NCBI GenBank assembly: GCA_017255395.1 | Contig: JAFKDC010000009.1 | Location: 124,001 to 188,000 of the forward strand | Direction of reading: 5' to 3' | Source of the DNA: Enemella evansiae | Lineage (GTDB): Bacteria > Pseudomonadota > Alphaproteobacteria > Rhodobacterales > Rhodobacteraceae | DNA length: 64,000 nt | Shown: positions 1 to 8,980 of the stretch, one piece after another | Layout: each line of letters begins with the position of its first letter | Numbering within the stretch: the first letter of the stretch is position 1 | Translations under genes and position numbers: made by a program | The notes under the pieces: model-generated | The model's input: only the letters and a program-made list of their open reading frames with translations | Database searches by the model: none | What the model was told of the DNA's origin: nothing

Positions 1-823
1 TGGGCAGACCCGCCGGCGCCTTGCCCAGAAGGGTCGTGCCCTCCCAGTCCATCACCACCTTGTCGCCCTCGGTGCCGCGCATCCAGCCCGACAACAGGTT
101 GGTCTCGCCGATGAACTCGGCCACGAAGCGGCTGGCCGGGCGGAAGTACAGCTCTTCCGGGGTGCCGTCCTGCTCGACCTTGCCCTTGTTCATGACCACG
201 ATGCGGTCGGACATGGTCAGCGCCTCTTCCTGGTCATGGGTGACGAAGAAGAAGGTCTTGTTGGTGCGGCGCTGAATCGACTTCAGTTCCTGCTGGACCT
301 GGCCGCGCAGCTTGGCGTCCAGCGCCCCCAGCGGTTCGTCCAGCAGCAAGAGCGCCGGGTCGGGCGCCAGGGCGCGCGCCAGCGCAACCCGCTGCCGCTG
401 CCCGCCCGAAAGCTGCACCGGGTAGCGCGACGCGTAGGAGTCCAGCTCCAGGAAGGACATGATCTCTTCAGAGCGGCGCTTGATCGCGGATTTGCCCATG
501 CCCTTCAGTTCCAGCCCGAAGGCCACGTTCTGCGCCACGGTCATATGCGGGAACAGCGCGTAGTCCTGGAAGACCATGTTCACATGGCGCTTCTCCGGCG
601 GCTGGTTGGTCACGTCCTCGCCGTCGAGGATCACCCGCCCCGAGGTCGGACGCTCGAACCCGCCGAGGATACGCAGCGTGGTGGACTTGCCGCAGCCCGA
701 CGGGCCGAGGAAGGTGACGAACTCGCCCTGCGCGATGTCCAGCGTCAGTTTGTCCAGCGCGACGGTATTGCCGAAATGCTTGGACAGACCTTCGAGGCGG
801 ACAAGCGGTGTCTGGTCGGTCAT
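1..823 (-). CDS. Polyamine-type ABC transporter ATPase (partial, cut by left edge)
   Basis: Cytoplasmic ATPase that powers the importer encoded just upstream; 274 residues are present and the C-terminus lies beyond base 1. The start codon (CAT at 821-823 on the plus strand) begins MTDQTPLVRLEG. Visible motifs are Walker [10 protein letters not shown] (residues 40-48), the Q-loop in MVFQDYALFPHMT, the signature [15 protein letters not shown], Walker B LLLLDEP and the H-loop THDQEEA, followed by the start of the C-terminal regulatory (TOBE) region. It begins 3 bases after the stop of the second permease, so it belongs to that operon. The PotA/FbpC-like group is clear; the substrate is inferred only from the PotD/F-like binding protein. 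No frameshift is seen. Confidence 0.93.
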   Translation of the reverse strand, partial: MTDQTPLVRLEGLSKHFGNTVALDKLTLDIAQGEFVTFLGPSGCGKSTTLRILGGFERPTSGRVILDGEDVTNQPPEKRHVNMVFQDYALFPHMTVAQNVAFGLELKGMGKSAIKRRSEEIMSFLELDSYASRYPVQLSGGQRQRVALARALAPDPALLLLDEPLGALDAKLRGQVQQELKSIQRRTNKTFFFVTHDQEEALTMSDRIVVMNKGKVEQDGTPEELYFRPASRFVAEFIGETNLLSGWMRGTEGDKVVMDWEGTTLLGKAPAGLP

Positions 824-826
824 GGC

Positions 827-1630
827 TCAGGTTTCCTTGTTCATGCGGCGGGTGAAGCGCTCGGCCCAGATGCCGATGGCGGCGGTCAGGATCAGCGCAA
901 CGGTCGCGATGGCGTTGATTTCGGGGCTCATCCCGGAACGAAGCTTGGCAAAGATCAGCACCGGCAGCGTCGGTTCGTAACCGCCCAGGAAGAAAGAGCG
1001 CACGAAATCGTCGAAGGACAGCAGCAGGCAGAAGATCGAGGCACCGAGGATCGCGGGCACCAGATAGGGCAGCGTGATCCGGATGAACGAGATCAGCGGA
1101 TCGGCCCCCAGGTCGCGCGCGGCCTCGATCTGGCTCTTGGGCAGCGTCGACAGCCGCGCCATGACCACCAGCACCACGAAGGGCACGTTATGCACCGCAT
1201 GGGCCCAGACGATCGCGCCCATGCCGGGCTCGATCCCCAGCCAGCGGGCGTAGATGCGGAAGGCAATGGCCGAGATGATGCCCGGCACCAGCGCCGGCAG
1301 CACGGTCATGCCGAAGACGGCGGTGCGGCCCCAGAACTTGCGCCCTTCCAGCAGCACCGCGATCCAGGTGCCGACGAAGATCGAGATCAGCGTCGACAGC
1401 ACCGCGATGGCGACGGAATAGCCGAAGGTCGACAGGACTTCGGCATCGGCGAAGACCCCTGTGTACCAGTCCAGTGTCCAGGACCGGATCGGGAAACCGA
1501 TGAACTTGCTGTCCTTGAAGCCCATCACCACCATCAGGATCAGCGGCACGAAGACATAGAGGACAAAGGCCCAGTAGACGCAGGCAAGAAAGATCCGGTT
1601 GCCGCGGAACAGCTCGGGACGGTCGTTCAT
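827..1630 (-). CDS. ABC transporter permease, PotC type
   Basis: Inner-membrane permease of 267 residues. I place the start at MNDRPELFRGN because this ATG overlaps the stop of the preceding permease as ATGA (1627-1630); the open frame continues upstream but only as an out-of-frame reading of that gene. There are about six hydrophobic segments. The EAA coupling loop reads EAARDLGADPLISFIRITLPYLVPAI, which docks to the ATPase in this family. It is the second of the two unequal permeases typical of PotB/PotC importers. Confidence 0.93.
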   Translation of the reverse strand: MNDRPELFRGNRIFLACVYWAFVLYVFVPLILMVVMGFKDSKFIGFPIRSWTLDWYTGVFADAEVLSTFGYSVAIAVLSTLISIFVGTWIAVLLEGRKFWGRTAVFGMTVLPALVPGIISAIAFRIYARWLGIEPGMGAIVWAHAVHNVPFVVLVVMARLSTLPKSQIEAARDLGADPLISFIRITLPYLVPAILGASIFCLLLSFDDFVRSFFLGGYEPTLPVLIFAKLRSGMSPEINAIATVALILTAAIGIWAERFTRRMNKET

Positions 1631-2613
1631 TTCTTCTCTCCCTTGCGCAGCGCGCTCATCAGCTTCTGGAAGGTCGCCGTGAGGATCAGCGCCGCCGCGA
1701 ACATGATCGTGGCAAAGGCCGCCCCGGTGGGCCATTCATCCCCCGCCACGTGGAAGAAGCCTGCGATGGTTTCGGCAAAGACCGTGGTCGAGGGTCCGCC
1801 AAGCAGGACCGGCGTGGCGTAAAAGCCGGTCGAGATCAGGAACACCAGCGTGCACCCCGACGAGATGCCTTCTATGGTCAGCGGCAGGGACACGCGGCGG
1901 AACCGGGTCCAGGCGCCCGCGCCCAGATCGGCGGCGGCCTCGTTCATGCTCTTGGGCAGCTTCTCCAGTGCCGAGTACAGCGGCAGCAGCATGTAAAGCG
2001 CGGTCAGGTAGACGATCCCGAGCCCCATCGAGAAACTGGTGTACATGAAGGGGATCGGCCGGTCGATCAGGCCCAGCGTTTTCAACACCAGGTTCACGGC
2101 GCCGGTATTGCCCAGCAGGATCATGATCGCATAGGTGCGCACGATCTCGCCCACCCAGAACGGGATCAGCAGCAGCAGCAGGAACAGCATCTGGTTCTTG
2201 CGGCTGACATGCCGCGCCAGGAAGTAGGCCACGGGATAGGTGATGATCAGCGTGCAGAAGGTGAACACGCCGGCAAAGATCAGCGTGCGGAAGAACGGCA
2301 TCCAGAAGATGCTGTCCCCGAAGAAGCGGGCGTAGTTGTCCAGCGTGAAGCTCTGCTCGACACCCGGTGCGACCGGGTATGCATCGGTCAGCGACACGCG
2401 CATCATCTGCAACATCGGGCCAAGGTGCTGGGTCAGCACCCAGAGGATCGGGAAAGCGGCGAGGATCAAGAACTGGCGCCGGGGCGAGGCCGTGGTCAGC
2501 CGCATCAGCGCGTGATAGGGTCCCCATGCGGCCAGGCGGCCCCAAAATGTGCGGCCCGAAGTCTCTTCTGTCATGGCTCGCTCGTCCTGCTGTGCGGAGG
2601 CGTCATACGTCAT
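1627..2613 (-). CDS. ABC transporter permease, PotB type
   Basis: Inner-membrane permease of 328 residues with six predicted membrane helices and an EAA loop (EAAADLGAGAWTRFRRVSLP) near residue 215. It pairs with the PotC-type permease downstream. The start is ambiguous: ATG at 2613 (MTYDASAQ) or ATG at 2574 (MTEETSGR), the latter preceded by AGGA at a workable distance. The hydrophobic core begins well after both. It lies 76 bases after the binding-protein gene, with a hairpin in between. Confidence 0.92.
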   Translation of the reverse strand: MTYDASAQQDERAMTEETSGRTFWGRLAAWGPYHALMRLTTASPRRQFLILAAFPILWVLTQHLGPMLQMMRVSLTDAYPVAPGVEQSFTLDNYARFFGDSIFWMPFFRTLIFAGVFTFCTLIITYPVAYFLARHVSRKNQMLFLLLLLIPFWVGEIVRTYAIMILLGNTGAVNLVLKTLGLIDRPIPFMYTSFSMGLGIVYLTALYMLLPLYSALEKLPKSMNEAAADLGAGAWTRFRRVSLPLTIEGISSGCTLVFLISTGFYATPVLLGGPSTTVFAETIAGFFHVAGDEWPTGAAFATIMFAAALILTATFQKLMSALRKGEKK

Positions 2614-2641
2614 GCGGTCGTCTTTCGAGTGTGCCTGTGCC

Positions 2642-2666
2642 CCTGCCCCGCGCGCGGCGGGACAGG
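2642..2666 (-). terminator. Intercistronic GC hairpin after the polyamine-type binding-protein gene
   Basis: Inverted repeat with nine pairs and one mismatch around a 5-base loop (arms 2642-2651 and 2657-2666). There is no T-run. It sits between the binding-protein stop (2690) and the permease start (2613), so it is more likely a 3' stabiliser or attenuator than a full terminator. Confidence 0.5.
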
Positions 2667-2689
2667 AACAGGGTCATTGAGGATGGGGT

Positions 2690-3799
2690 TCAGGCGGCCT
2701 TGATCGCCTCGACCGCCGGGTCCATCAGGCCGTATTTCAGCTCGTTCTGCTCGGCGCGGAAGAATTGCAGGTTGGCCAGCTGTTCTTCCGGGAAAGAGGT
2801 GGATTTCTGCTCCAGCTCGGTCAGGTGCGGCGCCACGTCCTTGTAGGTCGAGATGAAGCCCGAGGCCTTGGTCATGGCCGCACCGATTTCCGGCGAGGAC
2901 AGCAGCGCGTCGAGGAAGGTATAGGCGTTGTCGGCGTTCGGCGCGTTGTTGGCGATGTTGAACGTGTAGACAAAGCCGTAAGAGCCCTCGCGCGGGATGC
3001 TCATCCCCAGCGGGAAGCCGTCGTTGATCAGCGCCGCCGCCGGGCCGTTCCACGAATGGCCCAGGGCGATGTCCTGGTTGACCATCATCTGCTGGAATTC
3101 GGCGCCGCCGTCATAGTACTTCCGCACCAGCGGCTTCTTATCGATCATGAACTGCTGCACCTCGGCCATGATCTCGGCCGCGCGTTCGTGATCGTTGGCA
3201 TACTCGATGAAGTTGCCGTCATAGCCCTTCATCAGCATCACGATCGACAGCATGTCCTGGATGATATAGGCGGTTTGGCCCTTGTACTTCTCGCTGAACA
3301 GCGTGTCCCAGGTCTGCGCCTCTTCCTCGCTGACAAGCTCGGTGTTGTAGGACAGCACTTCCATGCCGGACAGGATCGGCACGCCCCACTTGTTGCCGTT
3401 GATCGTCGCCCAGTCGCCTTCCGAGAAGGTCGGGTTGATCTTGCCCCAGTTGGTCAGCCGGTCCGTGTCCATCGGCGCCAGCAGGTCGCTTTCGATGAAT
3501 TGCAGGAACCGGTGCCCGGCGACGGTCATGATGTCGACCGTCGGGTTCGGCTGTTCGGCGGCCAGCAGGTTGAACTGCTTGCCCTGGTCGTCGACCAGGC
3601 GGACGTTGACCTTGATGCCGGTGTCGGCCTCGAACTGCTTGCGGAAAGCCTCGGGGACGAAGTCGTTGTAGGTCCAGATGTTCACTTCGCCGCCGGACTG
3701 CGCCGAGGCATGGCGCAGGTAGACGGGCGAGGCCAGCGCCGCGCCGGTGGCGGCGGCGGTGCCAAGAAAGCGGCGGCGGTTGAAGATCAGTTTCGACAT
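2690..3799 (-). CDS. Polyamine-type ABC substrate-binding protein, Tat-exported
   Basis: Periplasmic binding protein of 369 residues of the PotD/PotF (spermidine/putrescine-type) group. The N-terminus carries a twin-arginine signal (NRRRFLGTAAATGAALASP, residues 7-25) with cleavage likely after HASAQ. The mature part starts EVNIWTYNDFVPE, the usual fold entry of this family, and contains aromatic residues in the SWNGPAAAL and GYDGNFIEYAND regions. It is the first gene of the transporter block, downstream of an opine-dehydrogenase-like gene (80-base gap). The exact ligand cannot be read; an amine or amino-acid conjugate fits the neighbours. Confidence 0.9.
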   Translation of the reverse strand: MSKLIFNRRRFLGTAAATGAALASPVYLRHASAQSGGEVNIWTYNDFVPEAFRKQFEADTGIKVNVRLVDDQGKQFNLLAAEQPNPTVDIMTVAGHRFLQFIESDLLAPMDTDRLTNWGKINPTFSEGDWATINGNKWGVPILSGMEVLSYNTELVSEEEAQTWDTLFSEKYKGQTAYIIQDMLSIVMLMKGYDGNFIEYANDHERAAEIMAEVQQFMIDKKPLVRKYYDGGAEFQQMMVNQDIALGHSWNGPAAALINDGFPLGMSIPREGSYGFVYTFNIANNAPNADNAYTFLDALLSSPEIGAAMTKASGFISTYKDVAPHLTELEQKSTSFPEEQLANLQFFRAEQNELKYGLMDPAVEAIKAA

Positions 3800-3879
3800 G
3801 GTGTGGTCTCCTTGTTGGACTTGTGGTGGTTCTTCTTATCGCCCCGGTGAGGGGTCTTCTTGGTTATTACGCCAGCGCC

Positions 3880-4977
3880 TCACGCGCTGGCAGGCTGACG
3901 CAAAAGCCCGGTCTTCGCGGCCGTCTTCAGCTCGTCCAGGCTGAACCGGTCCAGGTCCAGCGCCGCGAGGATCTGGTTCTCGGCCTCGAAATCCCGCCCG
4001 TACATGGCGGAAAAGATCCGGATACCGGCCTCGTGCAGCGGCGCGGGATGGCCCGCCAGACGGCCAAGCGCGGCGGTCAGCACCAGCCCGTAGGGCACGT
4101 CTTCGGTAACATAGCGGCTGTCGGCGGTGGCCGGACCCGTGCCGCCGTTGCCCTGCGCGTGCATCTGCTGGTTCATCTCGGAAATCGAGGCGACCGGCAC
4201 GTGGAAGGACAGGTGGAAATGTTCGAAGATCGTCCGCACCTCCAGCCCCAGCGCCTGCGCGATCTCCAGCCGTTCGCGGTCCAGCTCTTCCAGCAGGCGG
4301 CCCACCTTGGGCGTGACGTTCTGGCCCTGGGACCAGGTTTCGCCGCGCTCCATCCGGGTGATATTGCCAAGGGCGATGCCCATGTGGTTCTGCGGGTTGA
4401 GGTTGGACAACGAGATCGCCAGCAGCCCGTCGCGCGGCTGGAAGCGATCGCCGAACAGCGCCTGGCACAGCGCCAGCGCATCGGCAGAGCGGTCTTCCGG
4501 CACGGTGCACAGGTCGACCCGGCTGCGCACGGTGTTCACCTTGACCTCGGTGCCCGATTGCCGCCGCCCGGTGCAGATCGTCGTGCCCCATGCGGTGATC
4601 GGCGCGACGATGCCGCGCGCCGCCAGAAGCTGCATCAGGTAGACCGCCCCAAGCGAGGCATGGGAGGACACGATCACGTGGTGCCGGTCCTCGATATGCG
4701 GCGCCAGCGCGTCCAGCACGGTTTTGTGGCCATAGCCGGGCAGCGCGATGATCAGCACATCGTTCTCGCGCGCCAGAGTGGCCGCGCTGTCGGCAATCCG
4801 CGGGGTCAGCGTGGTCTCCACCGCACCGGTGGCGCGCAGCGCCGCCCCCTCGGCCAGCTCTGCCGTGCCAGCGCCCGACGGCGACCACAGCATCGGGTCG
4901 TGACCCGCCTCGTGCAGCACCGCCGCCGTTCCGAACGCGATCGAGCCCGCGCCCGCCAATCCTACCGTCTTGCTCAC
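3880..4977 (-). CDS. NAD(P)-dependent opine dehydrogenase family protein
   Basis: Soluble enzyme of 365 residues of the octopine/nopaline dehydrogenase family, which catalyses reversible reductive condensation of an amino acid and a 2-oxo acid. The N-terminal Rossmann motif GAGSIAFG (residues 9-16, GxGxxxxG) is followed by a beta-alpha-beta unit ending in MLWSPSG. The C-terminal helical domain contains SLSNLNPQNHMGIALGN and the His-rich IFEHFHLSFH segment expected to carry the catalytic histidine. It lies upstream of a polyamine-type ABC importer and downstream of CMD and monooxygenase genes, which suggests oxidative breakdown of an imported N-substituted amino acid. The family is fairly certain; direction and substrate are inferred. 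Confidence 0.85.
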   Translation of the reverse strand: MSKTVGLAGAGSIAFGTAAVLHEAGHDPMLWSPSGAGTAELAEGAALRATGAVETTLTPRIADSAATLARENDVLIIALPGYGHKTVLDALAPHIEDRHHVIVSSHASLGAVYLMQLLAARGIVAPITAWGTTICTGRRQSGTEVKVNTVRSRVDLCTVPEDRSADALALCQALFGDRFQPRDGLLAISLSNLNPQNHMGIALGNITRMERGETWSQGQNVTPKVGRLLEELDRERLEIAQALGLEVRTIFEHFHLSFHVPVASISEMNQQMHAQGNGGTGPATADSRYVTEDVPYGLVLTAALGRLAGHPAPLHEAGIRIFSAMYGRDFEAENQILAALDLDRFSLDELKTAAKTGLLRQPASA

Positions 4978-5060
4978 ATTTCCCCCCTGATTCGCTATGA
5001 GTCGTCCTCCGTATTCTACACCATTATAGCAGATTGCAATCCGTTATGGCGGAATTTAAC

Positions 5061-5651
5061 TCAGGAAGCCGTTTCCGGCAGCCGTACCGGATCGCCCAGC
5101 ACATGCATCAGGCGGTTCGCCCAGCCGAACAACGAGGCCGACAGGATCAGGTCCAGAACCTCCGCCTCGTCCAGCCCCGCGTCCTTCAGCGCCGCCATGT
5201 GGTCCGGCCCGGCCTGCGACGGCGTTTCGGACAAAGCCACGGCAAAGTCAAAGATCGCACGGTCGCGCGGACCAAGGTCCGCCCGGGGGCCGTCGCGGAA
5301 CAGCTTGTCCGTCACTTCGGTGGATTTCTCAAGCTGCGCATGCCGCGCCGCATGGACGGCGGCGCAATAGATGCAATGGTTGACCATCGAGGCCCCCAGC
5401 GCACCCAGCTCCCGCTCGGCCCGGCTCATCCCGCCCTTGTCGTACATGATGCCGTTGAACAGCGGCGAACGCACCTTCAGGCTTTCGACATCATGCGCCA
5501 GCGTCAGCACGTATTCCGACACCTTGGTGTTCGAGGGCGTGACCTTCAGCGCGTCCAGCTGCTCTGCGCTGGCCTCTTTCAGGTCCACCGGCTTCACGCG
5601 CGGCTGCCAATGCGGCACGTTGCGGGTGAATTTCGTGATCACCTTGGTCAT
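5061..5651 (-). CDS. Alkylhydroperoxidase-type CMD-domain protein (catalytic)
   Basis: Protein of 196 residues of the carboxymuconolactone decarboxylase/AhpD superfamily. I chose the ATG at 5651 (MTKVITKF) because it overlaps the upstream stop as ATGA; a longer in-frame start at 5726 would run deep into the preceding gene. The AhpD-type redox motif is intact: HCIYCAAVH gives Cys93, Cys96 and His100. The C-terminal SLFGWANRLMHVLG is the typical second half of the fold. It resembles the alkylhydroperoxidase-domain proteins that occur as adjacent pairs in rhizobia (Avi_7169/7170-type, from memory). Its likely job is detoxification of a peroxide or an intermediate made by the flavoenzyme encoded two genes upstream. 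Confidence 0.87.
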   Translation of the reverse strand: MTKVITKFTRNVPHWQPRVKPVDLKEASAEQLDALKVTPSNTKVSEYVLTLAHDVESLKVRSPLFNGIMYDKGGMSRAERELGALGASMVNHCIYCAAVHAARHAQLEKSTEVTDKLFRDGPRADLGPRDRAIFDFAVALSETPSQAGPDHMAALKDAGLDEAEVLDLILSASLFGWANRLMHVLGDPVRLPETAS

Positions 5652-6127
5652 GCGTAGACCTCCTTCATCAGGCGCAGCCCGGCAATCACCCGCAGCTGAT
5701 AGGCCAGGAACGCGTTCAGTTCGCACAGCCGCACGATATCGGCATCGGCAATCCCCGCCGCCTGCAGGCCCGAGATATCGGGCGCCGCGACATTGCGGGT
5801 ATCGGCGGCCACCTTGTCCATGAAGGCCACGACCGGCGCCAGCCCCTGCCCTGCTCCGTCCTCAGAGGGGTCGGCCAGCGCGGCATAGTCGCCCGCATCC
5901 GCCGCGTATTGCCCGGCCAGTGCCTCTTCGCCGTTCAGCACCGCGATGCGCGCCGCCAGCGCCGCGCGCAGCGCATGCGACCAGGGCCCGCAATCCTGCG
6001 GTCGCAACACTGCCGCTTCGGCCTCCTGGGTCATTTCGAAGATGCTCGCGCGCCCCTCGATGGCGGCCCCGGGCGCGCGGCCCGCGCCCACCCCGGCGCT
6101 TTTCAATGCTGTCGTATCCAAAGCCAT
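5648..6127 (-). CDS. CMD-domain protein with degenerate active site
   Basis: Small protein of 159 residues starting MALDTTALKSAGV, overlapping both neighbours (start shares a base with the previous stop, stop overlaps the next start as ATGA). The C-terminal helix CELNAFLAYQLRVIAGL matches the equivalent segment of the downstream CMD protein. The region matching that protein's HCIYCAAVH reads GEEALAGQY, so both redox cysteines and the histidine are replaced by Glu, Leu and Tyr. It is therefore probably a non-catalytic partner subunit. Strict translational coupling to the catalytic copy supports a hetero-oligomer; this is inference. Confidence 0.8.
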   Translation of the reverse strand: MALDTTALKSAGVGAGRAPGAAIEGRASIFEMTQEAEAAVLRPQDCGPWSHALRAALAARIAVLNGEEALAGQYAADAGDYAALADPSEDGAGQGLAPVVAFMDKVAADTRNVAAPDISGLQAAGIADADIVRLCELNAFLAYQLRVIAGLRLMKEVYA

Positions 6128-7593
6128 CAGGCCACCTTCCCCTTCTTGTCCGCGCAGACCAGTTCCGACGGCACCCATTCGCTGCCATCCAGTTCCGGCT
6201 TGTCGTAGGCCAGCATCGCCTGCCAGTGCTCGGCCACGTCCTCGGCATAAAGCTTCGACGCAACCGCGCGCGCCATCCATCCCGCCCCCTCGGAGATCCC
6301 CGGGATGTCGCCGCTGACCTTGCCCAGGCTGGCCGAAGCCCCGTAGTTGAAACAATAGACATTGGCCAGCCACGGCGCCCGCCCGGGCACCTTCTCGCGG
6401 AAGGTGAAGTCCTCGTTCAGATAGGGAAACAGCCCCAGGTCGCGCGACGGCTCGTCCGCCGGCGGGGTATAGACGTCCCGCCACAGCAGGATATCGCCCG
6501 CCGCCTCGCCGAACTCGGTCCGCGACAGCGGGTCGATGGTAAAGCCGGTGCCCAGGATCACGAAATCCGCCTCGTAGGCCGTGCCATCGGCAAAGCCGAC
6601 CCGCACCGCGCCATCCCGCTCGACGGTGCTTTCCACCGCCTTGCCGAAATGGAAATGCGCATTGGGGTGGCGGCTGACCCGGTTGGTCGAGCCATGCGGC
6701 GGCGGCGTCTGGGTGGCAAAGGAATACTGCATGAAGCGCCAGCGCCATTCGTCGGGCAGGCTGGCATAACCGGCGGTGAAGCCGAAAGAGCCGATCCCCA
6801 TCATCTTGTTGACGGTGGGCATCTCCTTGCGGCGGATCAGGTGGCGGACCTCGGCGGCACCATGCTCCAGCGCCTCGGCGGCATTGTCCACGGCAGAGGC
6901 GCCAACCCCCACGACCGCCACGCGCTTGCCCTTGAGCCGGTCGAAATCGATCTCGTCGGCGCTATGCGCCCAGAAGGACCGGTCCAGCCCCTGCACGAAC
7001 CCCGGAATATTCGGGCGGCCGGTGCCGTCCCGCCCGGTGGCAAAGACCAGCTTGCGGGTCAGGATCGACTGCTCGGCCGCGCCCGACAGGTGCAGGCGCA
7101 GCAGGTCACCCTCGGGCTCGACCCGGTCGACGGACACGCCGTTCTCGGTCGGGATCGCCAGCACCCTGCGATACCACTTCAGGTATTCCATCCACATCGG
7201 CCGCGGGATCTTGTCCAGCTTGTCCCAGTCGGCGGTGCCGAACTGCGCGCGATACCACGCCTGGAAGCTCAGCGCGCCATGGCCGTAGGCCGGGCCGGTC
7301 AGCTCCTTGGGAGAGCGCAGCGTCTCCATCCGCGCATAGGTCAGCCAGGGGCCTTCCAGCCCCTCGGGGCTGCGGTCCAGCACCCGCATGTTGTGGATGC
7401 CGCCGGTCTTCAGCGCCATCCAGGCCACCATGCCGCACATGCCGCCGCCGATGATCACAACGTCGCTGACCCCCTCGCGGGCGGGCACCCAGTCCTTGCC
7501 CGGCCAGCAGAGGAATTTCAGATCCTCGCGCAGCCGCGCCTCCAGCACGGGCAGGCCCTGGCCATCGATCGGGGAAGCGGTGTCATGTGTCAT
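6127..7593 (-). CDS. Flavin-containing monooxygenase-like FAD/NAD(P)-binding protein
   Basis: Predicted flavoprotein of 488 residues. The start MTHDTASPIDG (ATG at 7593) is preceded by AGGA nine bases upstream. It has an FAD-binding motif VVIIGGGMCG (residues 46-54), a second Rossmann motif VAVVGVGASAVDNAAEA for NAD(P)H, and the late FMO/NMO-family element FVILGTGFTIDP. A conserved-looking RMETLRSPKELTGP segment follows the FAD motif. Members oxidise amines, sulfides or ketones. It lies inside a translationally coupled block with two CMD proteins; the MFS gene upstream ends 41 bases earlier. The substrate is not readable. Confidence 0.85.
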   Translation of the reverse strand: MTHDTASPIDGQGLPVLEARLREDLKFLCWPGKDWVPAREGVSDVVIIGGGMCGMVAWMALKTGGIHNMRVLDRSPEGLEGPWLTYARMETLRSPKELTGPAYGHGALSFQAWYRAQFGTADWDKLDKIPRPMWMEYLKWYRRVLAIPTENGVSVDRVEPEGDLLRLHLSGAAEQSILTRKLVFATGRDGTGRPNIPGFVQGLDRSFWAHSADEIDFDRLKGKRVAVVGVGASAVDNAAEALEHGAAEVRHLIRRKEMPTVNKMMGIGSFGFTAGYASLPDEWRWRFMQYSFATQTPPPHGSTNRVSRHPNAHFHFGKAVESTVERDGAVRVGFADGTAYEADFVILGTGFTIDPLSRTEFGEAAGDILLWRDVYTPPADEPSRDLGLFPYLNEDFTFREKVPGRAPWLANVYCFNYGASASLGKVSGDIPGISEGAGWMARAVASKLYAEDVAEHWQAMLAYDKPELDGSEWVPSELVCADKKGKVA

Positions 7594-7633
7594 GTCGTCT
7601 TTCCTGTAACTCTGCTGTCCGGTCGCGGCACGC

Positions 7634-8980
7634 TCAGGCGGGCCGGCTGGCGGACCAGTCCGGGTGGAGATCGTCGATATGGAAGGCATGGGCATGGCGC
7701 TGGCGCGGCCCATGCGCGGGGGTCTCGCGCAGGTGCGGGTGGTCACCCGGCAATTCGGGATGGTCGTGTTCGCGGGTCAGCGGATCGCTTGCGGGCCAGA
7801 CCCGCAGCGCCAGCGCCGCCACGCCGACCGTCAGCGCCGACAGGATCAGCAGCGCCGGTGCCAGCCCGACGCGCGCGCCCAGCTCGCCCGCCAGCGGGTA
7901 GGCCACCAGCCAGCCCGCATGCGACAGCGAGAACTGCGCCGCGAAGACCGAGGCGCGGTCCCCTGCCCCGGCAGAGCGCGCGATCACCAGCCCGCCCGGC
8001 GTCAGCACCAGCGAGGCGGCCAGGCCGAAGCCGACCCACAGCCCCATGTACCCGGCATAGGCCAGCGGCAGCGCGATACCCAATCCCAGCACCGCGTGCA
8101 GCAGCGCCCCCATAGCCATCACGCGGCGCTCGTCCAGCGCCTCGATCAGCCGCGGCACCAGCACCGCGCCGGTCGCGGCGCCCAGCCCGTAGAAGGCCAT
8201 CAGCACCGGGTAATGCCGCTCGGCATCGCCGAGCTGCGCACCGGCCAGCACCACCGAGTTGACCAGCACCCAGGCCATGCTCAGCGACAGGGCAAAATTC
8301 AACAGGAACAGGCCGCGCAGCCGCGGAGTCCGGCGATAGATCGACAGCCCCGTCAGCGCCCGGGCCAGGAACGGCCCCCGGCGCGGCGCGCCCGCCCCGG
8401 CGGGGAAGCGCGTGACCAGCAGCGCCGCGATGGACCCGGAAAAGGCCAGCGCCGCGACCCAGAACAGGAACTCGGCCGCAACCACTTGCAGCACCATGGC
8501 GGCGATCACCGGCGAAAGCACGGATTCCAGCGTATAGGCGATGCGCGACCAGACCAGCGCGCGGCTATAGGCGCGCTCTTCGGGCAGCACGTCCGGGATC
8601 ACCGACTGGAAGATCGGCGTAAAGCCGGACGAGACCGCAAAGAAGACCAGCGCCAGCGCCGCGATCTGCCAGGTCTCGGTGGCAAAGGCCATCGGCAGCA
8701 ACAGCGCCATGCGCGCGATATCCAGCCCGACCATCACCCGCTTGCGCGAGCGCCCGGCGAAAAGCGCCTCGGCCAGCGGCGAGATGCCCACATAGGCCAC
8801 CATCTTCACCGCAAGCAGAAAGCCCAGGATCTGCCCCGCCGCCGCCGTGCCGCCGATGCGGTAAGCCGCCAGCGACATCGCCACGGTCATCAGGCCGATC
8901 GCCAGCAGCGAACAGACCTGCGCGGCAAAAAGCGTCCGGAAGACGGGATTGGCAATCGGGCTGATCCGGGTTGCGGTCAT
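7634..8980 (-). CDS. MFS transporter with histidine-rich C-terminal tail
   Basis: Inner-membrane carrier of 448 residues with about 10-12 hydrophobic segments, starting MTATRISPIANPVFRTLFAAQ. The ATG at 8980 overlaps the stop of the upstream PLP-enzyme gene as ATGA, which fixes the start. The fold resembles the MFS_3/NreB-like group. The last 40 or so residues form a hydrophilic tail with nine histidines (for example EHDH, GDHPHL, RHAHAFH), as in some nickel/cobalt exporters. The gene context (PLP enzyme, flavoenzyme) points to organic-molecule export or import, so a metal role is only one possibility. Confidence 0.87.
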   Translation of the reverse strand: MTATRISPIANPVFRTLFAAQVCSLLAIGLMTVAMSLAAYRIGGTAAAGQILGFLLAVKMVAYVGISPLAEALFAGRSRKRVMVGLDIARMALLLPMAFATETWQIAALALVFFAVSSGFTPIFQSVIPDVLPEERAYSRALVWSRIAYTLESVLSPVIAAMVLQVVAAEFLFWVAALAFSGSIAALLVTRFPAGAGAPRRGPFLARALTGLSIYRRTPRLRGLFLLNFALSLSMAWVLVNSVVLAGAQLGDAERHYPVLMAFYGLGAATGAVLVPRLIEALDERRVMAMGALLHAVLGLGIALPLAYAGYMGLWVGFGLAASLVLTPGGLVIARSAGAGDRASVFAAQFSLSHAGWLVAYPLAGELGARVGLAPALLILSALTVGVAALALRVWPASDPLTREHDHPELPGDHPHLRETPAHGPRQRHAHAFHIDDLHPDWSASRPA

